Source: Chitinophagaceae bacterium (GTDB lineage: Bacteria > Bacteroidota > Bacteroidia > Chitinophagales > Chitinophagaceae). From it: a stretch of DNA of 39,543 bases. Positions 6,878 to 12,651 of this stretch are shown here, piece after piece. Each line of letters begins with the position of its first letter. Position 1 is the first letter of the stretch. Where the stretch lies: contig SCQV01000164.1 in assembly GCA_004299085.1 (NCBI GenBank), positions 1 to 39,543 on the forward strand, written 5' to 3'. The translations under genes were made by a program, and so were the position numbers. Below the pieces are notes generated by a model. The model ran no database searches. It was not told the origin of the DNA and was given only the letters and a program-made list of their open reading frames with translations.

Positions 6878-7068
6878 CTGTTAAGGTTTTTTCTTTGCCA
6901 ACAGGCATAGAAGATGAAAAGGGAACCGGGTGCAAATCCCGGACATTACCCGATGCTGTAATCTCTATAAATGCTTTGGCTACCTCAGCCACTATTTTAA
7001 TGCTGTTTTCAGTAGGAAATGGGAAGGCGGGCCAAAGCAGGAGTAAGTCAGAAGACCTGCCTCAACAG
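6878..7068 (+). promoter_or_regulatory. Cobalamin (adenosylcobalamin) riboswitch
   Basis: The segment carries the conserved cobalamin riboswitch blocks in order: GATGAAAAGGGAA, CCGGGTGCAAATCCCGG, ACATTACCCGATGCTGTAA, GGAAGGCGGGCCAAAGCAGG, and the B12 box AGTAAGTCAGAAGACCTGCC. The outer P1 helix is supported by CTGTT (6878-6882) pairing with AACAG (7064-7068), plus GG/CC just inside. It lies upstream of a BtuB-type receptor, the standard target in this phylum, so cobalamin should repress uptake when plentiful. No clear intrinsic terminator follows. Positions 7069-7201 hold two CATCCATGTTTTT-like repeats and a small GAATTATAAATTC palindrome, so control may act on translation. Confidence 0.93.
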
Positions 7069-7201
7069 TTGATTATGCCATAGCTTCCGGGATCAGAAGC
7101 ATGCATGCAGCATCCATGTTTTTTATCCATGTTTTTCTGCATCGCTGTTACCTTTCCGGGGTTATGAATTATAAATTCATTAACCTCTTAATTGTTTTCA
7201 G

Positions 7202-9148
7202 ATGAAAAAAATCTTATTGCTCACAGGACTCCTTCTAAGCCCCGCATTACTCTTTGCTCAACAAAAAAAGTTATCTTTAAATGAAGTGGTGGTTACCGCC
7301 AACAAATTTGATCAGAAAGCTTCCCAGACAGGGAAAGTCGTAACAGTTATTACTCAAAAAGAACTGGAGCATAACAGTGGTAAAACACTAACGGCTATTC
7401 TCAATGAGCAGCCGGGCATTACTATTAACGGAACTCAGGAATCTCCCGGGACCAATCAAACCGTTTACATGCGGGGTGCCGATCCGAAATATACCCTGAT
7501 AATGATTAATGGGATTCCGGTCAATGATGTCTCGTATAATGATTACAAATTTGATTTGAATCTTATTCCCGTTTCTTCCATTGAACGGATTGAAATCATG
7601 AGGGGGGGGTATTCCACTTTATATGGCTCAGGTGCCACTGCAGGAGTTATTAATATCATCACTAAAAAGGGAGGAGATAATCCATTCAATGTTACTGCAG
7701 GTCTCAGTGGAGGAAGCTATGGTACTTTCCGCGAGCAGGCCGGCATTAATGGCAGCAAAAATCACGTTGACTATAATGTTCAGTTTCAGAATTTTGGCAG
7801 TAAAGGTTTCTCATCTGCGCTGGACACTACCGGCCATGCAGGATTTGACAAAGACGGCTTTCACCGGAAATCAGTATTTGCCAACATTGGTTTTCATCCT
7901 GATGAAAAATGGACTATCAGCCCTTATTTGAATTTTGCTTATGAAAAAGGAGATTTGGATGGTGGAGCTTTTACAGATGCGAAAGACTATACTTATAATA
8001 CTACTTTTTTTCAGACCGGCGTTCAGATAAAGCATGATTTTGAAAGGGGAGATTTAGCGATAAATTACAGCTACAATCCTACTGAACGTCATTATCTGGA
8101 AGATTCAGTAGAAGGCCAACCCTATCAGAAAGAATATTATCAAAGCCAGACACATTCCGTGGATGCGTATGCTCATTTCATCATGGACCCGCATATTTCA
8201 TTCTTAATCGGCAATGAATTCAGATTAGAAAAAACCACCCAAAGCAGCGATTATATGAGCGGTACTTATGTTTCAAAAAGCGCGCTTTCTGCTGATTCTG
8301 CGCAAACGGATGCCATGAATATCTACGGCTCACTCTTCCTTCATTCCAATAATGGATTTCATGTAGAAATAGGCGGCAGGTTAAATCAGGATAAGCTATA
8401 TGGTTTTCATCCGGTATTTTCTATCAATCCATCATGGCTTATTAATAATCGTGTAAAAGCATTTGCTAATTTTTCCTCTTCTTATGTGGCCCCGTCATTA
8501 TATCAGTTGTATTCAATTTATGGAAATCAAAATTTAAATCCCGAAACAGGATTAAATTATGAAGCAGGAATCCAAACTTTACTGGCTGATCAGAAATTAA
8601 AGCTGCGTTTAACCGGTTTTGACAGAAATATGCGCAAAGTAATTGCATTCCAGCTAATGAATGCTGCGACCGGTGCCTATCAGTATGTAAATTATGATCA
8701 TCAGCATGATGATGGCGGAGAATTTGAATTGAATTATGCAGTGAATGAGTATCTGCAATTTACAGCCTATTATGCTTATGTAGCCGGTCAGGTAACGGTG
8801 AGGAATGATAATACAAAATTAGATTCCACTTATAATAATTTATTCAAACGTCCCGAACATTCAGCAGGAATGACTGCTTCCTGGCAAATCACTCCTTCTT
8901 TTTATGTGGGATTAGATGGGAAATATACTGGATCACGCAACGACCTGACTTTTGCCGGCTACTCTCAGGAAGTATTAAAGTTGAAAGGTTATGCGTTGTT
9001 TAATTTTTACGCACAGTATATATGGAAAAAGAAATATAAAATATTTGTCAGCCTTCAGAACATCACTAACAGTCCCTATGTGGAGACTACCGGCTTCGCT
9101 ACTAAAGGATTCAATTTTGATGCAGGCATTCAATGGTCATTGTTTTAG
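7202..9148 (+). CDS. btuB: TonB-dependent vitamin B12 receptor, BtuB-like
   Basis: This 648-residue outer-membrane receptor takes up cobalamin using TonB energy. The signal peptide is MKKILLLTGLLLSPALLFAQ. The mature N-terminus has the TonB-box-like LSLNEVVVTANKFDQ. The plug domain (about 30-155) includes TVYMRGADPKYTLIMINGIP, DLNLIPVSSIERIEIMRGG and STLYGSGATAGVINIITKKG. The rest is a 22-strand barrel. It ends with NITNSPYVETTGFATKGFNF and a terminal aromatic (WSLF), as needed for barrel assembly. Length is normal for BtuB/CirA-type receptors. The riboswitch upstream makes cobalamin the likely ligand, though corrinoid specificity cannot be read from sequence. The leader is about 320 nt. Confidence 0.93.
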   Translation: MKKILLLTGLLLSPALLFAQQKKLSLNEVVVTANKFDQKASQTGKVVTVITQKELEHNSGKTLTAILNEQPGITINGTQESPGTNQTVYMRGADPKYTLIMINGIPVNDVSYNDYKFDLNLIPVSSIERIEIMRGGYSTLYGSGATAGVINIITKKGGDNPFNVTAGLSGGSYGTFREQAGINGSKNHVDYNVQFQNFGSKGFSSALDTTGHAGFDKDGFHRKSVFANIGFHPDEKWTISPYLNFAYEKGDLDGGAFTDAKDYTYNTTFFQTGVQIKHDFERGDLAINYSYNPTERHYLEDSVEGQPYQKEYYQSQTHSVDAYAHFIMDPHISFLIGNEFRLEKTTQSSDYMSGTYVSKSALSADSAQTDAMNIYGSLFLHSNNGFHVEIGGRLNQDKLYGFHPVFSINPSWLINNRVKAFANFSSSYVAPSLYQLYSIYGNQNLNPETGLNYEAGIQTLLADQKLKLRLTGFDRNMRKVIAFQLMNAATGAYQYVNYDHQHDDGGEFELNYAVNEYLQFTAYYAYVAGQVTVRNDNTKLDSTYNNLFKRPEHSAGMTASWQITPSFYVGLDGKYTGSRNDLTFAGYSQEVLKLKGYALFNFYAQYIWKKKYKIFVSLQNITNSPYVETTGFATKGFNFDAGIQWSLF

Positions 9149-9177
9149 ATATGGATTATTTTTAAGATGGGATGGAG

Positions 9178-9185
9178 TACCTTTG
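9178..9185 (+). promoter_or_regulatory. -7 box (TACCTTTG) abutting the start at 9190
   Basis: TACCTTTG followed by CGCG and ATG. The box lies inside the longer upstream reading frame that starts at 9172, which argues that 9190 is the true start and that the gene can be transcribed apart from btuB. Confidence 0.6.
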
Positions 9186-9189
9186 CGCG

Positions 9190-10125
9190 ATGTGTAAAAA
9201 AATAATCCTATTTGTTATTATCCTGGGGGTTTCCCGTTTGGCATATGCACAAGATACCGGTTATATTGCGCATCATTTAACCTTAGATTCCGTCGTTATC
9301 AGTGCCAGCCGGGTTAATTTTGATGTACCTGGATTCATTAAAATGGTGGAAGACGATACTACTTTTTATAAGGCATTTAAAAACCTGCGCATCCTGGCTT
9401 ATACGGCTGAAAATAATATTGACATTCTCAATAAAAGTAACAAAGTCAAAGCATCGCTGATAAGCACTACCCGCCAGCATCGCCATGACGGATGCCGCAC
9501 CATGAGCGTATTAACTGAAAAGACCACCGGTAATTTTTATAATCATAAAAAAGAATATAATTATTATACTGCAGAACTATATGCCAGCTTGTTTTTTACC
9601 AAAGGTCAGGTTTGTGGAGAAACAAATATTGTAAAAGGAGGACATGATGTAAAGACAGATAATGGCGAGATAGAAAAGCATAAAGAACAATTAAAGGAAT
9701 TGATTTTTAATCCGGGGCAACCCATTCCCGGCGTACCTTTGATTAGCAGGAAAGTAGCTATTTTCGACGATAAAGTAGCGCCCATGTATAATTTTTCTAT
9801 TACTTCTGCAGATTACGGAAATGTTCCCTGTTATGTCTTTACTGCACAAGCCAAACCTGAATATAGGAAAAACGTTGTAATTAATAAATTGGTAACTTAT
9901 TTCAGTAAAGATGATCTTGAAATCGTATACCGGGATTATTCGCTTTCATACAATGCATGGGTATTTGATTTTGATGTAGATATAAAAGTACAAATGACAC
10001 ACTTCAACAATCTGCTGGTTCCCGCTGTCATCAATTATGACGGCGACTGGAAAGTACCCTTTCATAAAAGAGAACATGCCTTATTTATGGCTAAATTTCA
10101 TGATTTTGCCCTGAATGGGGATTGA
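9190..10125 (+). CDS. Secreted conserved protein of unknown function
   Basis: A 311-residue protein with signal peptide MCKKIILFVIILGVSRLAYA, so exported. The mature start, GYIAHHLTLDSVVISASRVN, resembles the TonB-box/plug start of TonB receptors (compare LSLNEVVVTANKFD in the gene before). No barrel or plug motifs follow. The body is mixed alpha/beta with conserved-looking stretches VEDDTTFYKAFKNLRILAY, TTRQHRHDGCRTMSV, GGHDVKTDNGEIEKHKEQLKELIF and GDWKVPFHKREHALFMAKFH. I do not recognise a catalytic site. I have an impression of similar proteins in other Chitinophaga-like genomes, but assign no function. It lies 41 bp after btuB. The start is moved to 9190 because a -7 box sits just ahead. 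Confidence 0.8.
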   Translation: MCKKIILFVIILGVSRLAYAQDTGYIAHHLTLDSVVISASRVNFDVPGFIKMVEDDTTFYKAFKNLRILAYTAENNIDILNKSNKVKASLISTTRQHRHDGCRTMSVLTEKTTGNFYNHKKEYNYYTAELYASLFFTKGQVCGETNIVKGGHDVKTDNGEIEKHKEQLKELIFNPGQPIPGVPLISRKVAIFDDKVAPMYNFSITSADYGNVPCYVFTAQAKPEYRKNVVINKLVTYFSKDDLEIVYRDYSLSYNAWVFDFDVDIKVQMTHFNNLLVPAVINYDGDWKVPFHKREHALFMAKFHDFALNGD

Positions 10126-10127
10126 AG

Positions 10128-10300
10128 AATGTTTCAAAGTGGTTTCAGGATGGTTTCAGAGTCGTTTCAGGATGGTTTCAGAGTTGTTTAGAATTAATAG
10201 ATATGGAATTTGAAACGTGGAACTTTGGAACTTGGTTTCAGAATGGTTTCAGAGTTGTTTAATATTAATAGACTTGGAACTTGAACTTGAAACTTGGAAC
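10128..10300. repeat. Imperfect tandem repeats between convergent genes
   Basis: The 173-bp gap holds at least six copies of GGTTTCAG(A/G) or GTTTCAG. A longer unit of about 80 bases appears twice: GGTTTCAGAGTTGTTTA, then ATTAATAGA, then TGGAACTT-rich sequence (first near 10150-10240, second near 10236-10300). No gene or clean terminator is visible. Confidence 0.6.
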
Positions 10301-10301
10301 T

Positions 10302-11429
10302 TTAACACTTCTCCTTTACATAATTCCTCCATTTTTCAAGCACTTCCTTAAAATTATCAGGTAACTCACTTTCGAAATACATTTCTTTCCTTGATTGCGG
10401 ATGAATAAATCCTAATGATTTTGCGTGCAATGCATGATAAGGAAGGATAGTAAAACAATTCTCCACAAACTGTTTATACTTACTGAAAACAGTCCCTTTT
10501 ACAATATGATTTCCGCCGTAGGTTTCATCATTAAACAAAGGATGTCCTGCATGTTGCATGTGAACCCTTATCTGATGGGTGCGGCCTGTCTCTAATCTGC
10601 ATTCTATGAGTGTGACATAATGAAATCTTTCCAAGACTTTATAATGCGTGATGGCTTCTTTCCCATGTTCACCATCCGGAAAGGCATCCATTTTTTTCCG
10701 GTATCGCTGATGACGGCCTACGTGTGCAATGATTGTCCCCTCCTCATCTTCAAAATCACCCCAGACTAAAGCGATGTATCGGCGTTTAACAGTATGCTCA
10801 AAAAACTGTCTAGCTAAATCATTCATGGCCTTTTCACTCTTGGCAACAACTAATAAACCCGTAGTATTTTTATCAATGCGGTGCACCAGGCCAAAACGTG
10901 GGATAACAGGCTCAACAGCATCATGCTCATGGTTTCCTAAATACCATGCCAATCCGTTCACCAAAGTTCCGGTATAATTGCCGCTGCCCGGATGTACCAC
11001 CATCCCTGCAGGCTTATTAACTATCATCAGGTCTTCATCTTCATAAACAATATTTAATGGAATTTCTTCAGGAATAATCTCCGTTGTTTCAGGAGATTTA
11101 TAAGTATAAATTACAATATTATCTCCGGGCTTTATCTTATAATTAGATTTAACAGGTTGTTCATTTACTAAGACCAATCCGTTCTCGGCGGCCTGCTGTA
11201 CTTTGTTACGGGTCGCATTTTCAATGCGGTTTGTGAGGAATTTGTCAATGCGCAAAGGTTCCTGTTTTTTATCCACTATGATGTGGCATTTCTCAAATAA
11301 TTCTTCTCCTCGTTCCTCCGTTTCTTCCTCTGGAGTTGAACTGTCAGAGGTCGTAGCGGTCACCTCAGGATCGTTTTTTCCCTGATTATGAATCTTATGA
11401 CGAGTTGAAATGGCAGGCGCTTTTTTCAT
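10302..11429 (-). CDS. rluD: Ribosomal large-subunit pseudouridine synthase, RluD family
   Basis: The 375-residue protein has an acidic, probably disordered N-terminus (about 1-50). An S4 RNA-binding domain follows (RIDKFLTNRI...NGLVLVNEQPVKSNYKIKPGD, about 60-108), then the RluA-type catalytic domain. The active-site motif HRIDKNTTGLLVVAK contains the catalytic Asp186. GRTHQIRVHMQHAGHPLFND lies near the end. RluD isomerises uridines of 23S rRNA helix 69; RluC-type specificity cannot be excluded. The longer frame would start at 11486, but I choose ATG 11429 because TATTTTTG lies five bases upstream and the extra 19 residues carry no family features. It is convergent with the secreted protein gene. 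Confidence 0.92.
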   Translation of the reverse strand: MKKAPAISTRHKIHNQGKNDPEVTATTSDSSTPEEETEERGEELFEKCHIIVDKKQEPLRIDKFLTNRIENATRNKVQQAAENGLVLVNEQPVKSNYKIKPGDNIVIYTYKSPETTEIIPEEIPLNIVYEDEDLMIVNKPAGMVVHPGSGNYTGTLVNGLAWYLGNHEHDAVEPVIPRFGLVHRIDKNTTGLLVVAKSEKAMNDLARQFFEHTVKRRYIALVWGDFEDEEGTIIAHVGRHQRYRKKMDAFPDGEHGKEAITHYKVLERFHYVTLIECRLETGRTHQIRVHMQHAGHPLFNDETYGGNHIVKGTVFSKYKQFVENCFTILPYHALHAKSLGFIHPQSRKEMYFESELPDNFKEVLEKWRNYVKEKC

Positions 11430-11434
11430 CGGGA

Positions 11435-11442
11435 CAAAAATA
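11435..11442 (-). promoter_or_regulatory. -7 box (TATTTTTG) abutting rluD start
   Basis: The minus strand reads TATTTTTG, TCCCG, ATG, a perfect TAnnTTTG with a five-base gap. Confidence 0.55.
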
Positions 11443-11547
11443 ATGGTTTTACTACTTCGCTGAGCATACACTTGCCTATTGTGCAAAATTCTATTCTTCC
11501 TGCCAATCCTATTATTACCAACCCGATAATTAAAGTAGTTTTTCTTT

Positions 11548-12051
11548 CTACTGCCGCTGCGATAAAGTTTGCAATAGATTTTCCAGATAGTTCAATGTCA
11601 TGGTAAACCCTCCCTGGAAGCCCATTTCAATCATATTTTCCATACGTTCAATCGAATCATTGTAAATAGTGATACTCACTTTTGTAATTCCATTTTGCTC
11701 GCTGAAATCCAAATCCCATTCAGAGCTGGGTAAGTCAGGGTTCGCATCATTGTCTGCGAAAGCATTCAGCATTTTAAAATTGGTTTTTGGAGTAACAGAA
11801 GTGAATTCCTGAATTGACCAGTGCTCTTGTCCTTCCGGGCCTACCATAGCATAAAATCTTCGTCCACCAACCTTGAAATCCATAAATTTTGTTTTTGACA
11901 CCCAGGGTTTAGGCGCCCACCATTGGTCAAGAATTTCTTGTTTGGTAAAAGCATCCCATACGAGCGATAGGCCGGCAGCAAATTCCTTGCTTACAAATAC
12001 TGTTTTTGCCGCTTTATCAACGGTAAAATCAAATAGCAGATTGTTTTTCAT
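11548..12051 (-). CDS. AHSA1/SRPBCC-domain protein
   Basis: This 167-residue protein is a START/Bet v1-like AHSA1 domain. It shows the typical opening [20 protein letters not shown], then [21 protein letters not shown], and the C-terminal helix [20 protein letters not shown]. The fold forms a hydrophobic cavity for small molecules, and the ligand is unknown. It overlaps the upstream ArsR-type regulator gene by four bases (ATGA), so the two are translationally coupled. This regulator/AHSA1 pairing is very common in Bacteroidota and Firmicutes, and the pair is presumably autoregulated. Confidence 0.9.
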   Translation of the reverse strand: MKNNLLFDFTVDKAAKTVFVSKEFAAGLSLVWDAFTKQEILDQWWAPKPWVSKTKFMDFKVGGRRFYAMVGPEGQEHWSIQEFTSVTPKTNFKMLNAFADNDANPDLPSSEWDLDFSEQNGITKVSITIYNDSIERMENMIEMGFQGGFTMTLNYLENLLQTLSQRQ

Positions 12052-12368
12052 TTTTTATTGCTTTTAATTGTTGATAATACTTGGTCGAGTTGATTAAATC
12101 TGGTTTCCCAAATCTTCCGGTATTGATCTAACCATTTGTCTATCTCTTTCATTTTCTCAATTTCGAGAGAGTAGTAAATCTCTCTGCCCTGATGTTCTTG
12201 TTTTGCGAGTTCACATTCCGTGAGAATGCGCAAATGTTTTGACACTGCTTGTCTTGTCGTATGGAAGTTTTTGGCAATGGCGTTAGGAGTCATTGCCTGT
12301 AATGCAATTAAAGCGATGATAGCCCGTCTTGTCGGGTCTGCAATTGCTTGAAAAACGTCTCGTCTCAT
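12048..12368 (-). CDS. ArsR-family winged-helix transcriptional regulator
   Basis: A 106-residue ArsR/SmtB-type repressor. The helices [20 protein letters not shown] and the recognition region [20 protein letters not shown] are diagnostic, and the wing is [13 protein letters not shown]. There are no cysteines in the recognition helix, so it is not a classic metal sensor; it belongs to the subgroup that travels with AHSA1 proteins. Two near-identical 16-bp repeats flank its own -7 box, a likely autorepression operator. The start ATG 12368 leaves a leader of roughly 30 nt. Confidence 0.92.
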   Translation of the reverse strand: MRRDVFQAIADPTRRAIIALIALQAMTPNAIAKNFHTTRQAVSKHLRILTECELAKQEHQGREIYYSLEIEKMKEIDKWLDQYRKIWETRFNQLDQVLSTIKSNKK

Positions 12369-12387
12369 TTTTTGAATTGACTTATAT

Positions 12388-12429
12388 GAAACTAATCAGT
12401 TGCAAATATATGCGAAACTAATCGGTTTC
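12388..12429 (-). promoter_or_regulatory. Promoter with paired ArsR operators
   Basis: On the plus strand, GAAACTAATCAGTTGC (12388-12403) and GAAACTAATCGGTTTC (12414-12429) are 16-bp copies whose centres are 26 bp apart; the second is an inverted repeat (GAAAC/GTTTC). The minus-strand -7 box TATATTTG (12403-12410) lies between them. A third partial site, AATCAGTT, is at 12456-12463. A repressor bound at both copies would cover the promoter. Confidence 0.65.
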
Positions 12430-12543
12430 ACAAATTTTTTTTCTGATTATCAAAAAATCAGTTATAATTGTCTGTGTGGATATCGATCAACGATTGCCGG
12501 TAACAATTTAAAAGTTTCCTTTTCTTAAAAGAGAATTCCTTGT

Positions 12544-12551
12544 TACTTTTG
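12544..12551 (+). promoter_or_regulatory. -7 box (TACTTTTG) of tRNA-Leu(GAG)
   Basis: A perfect TAnnTTTG sits ten bases before the mature tRNA 5' end at 12562. Confidence 0.6.
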
Positions 12552-12561
12552 CGCCTCATCT

Positions 12562-12645
12562 GCGGCGGTGGCGAAACTGGTAGACGCGCTACTTTGAGGT
12601 GGTAGTGCCCGAAAGGGTTTGGGAGTTCGAATCTCCTCTGCCGCA
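12562..12645 (+). tRNA. tRNA-Leu (anticodon GAG)
   Basis: A type II tRNA with acceptor GCGGCGG pairing with CTGCCGC (one G-T), D-arm GGCGAAACTGGTAGA, anticodon stem CTACT/GGTAG around loop TTGAGGT (anticodon GAG), variable arm TGCCCGAAAGGGTTT, and T-arm GGGAG-TTCGAAT-CTCC. Discriminator A; CCA is not encoded. It lies head-on to the helicase gene, with only six bases between them. Confidence 0.95.
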
Positions 12646-12651
12646 CTTTTA

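Noticed and set aside
6733-7083. 116-codon plus-strand open frame
   Set aside because: It covers the promoter and the whole cobalamin riboswitch, whose RNA motifs explain the conservation.
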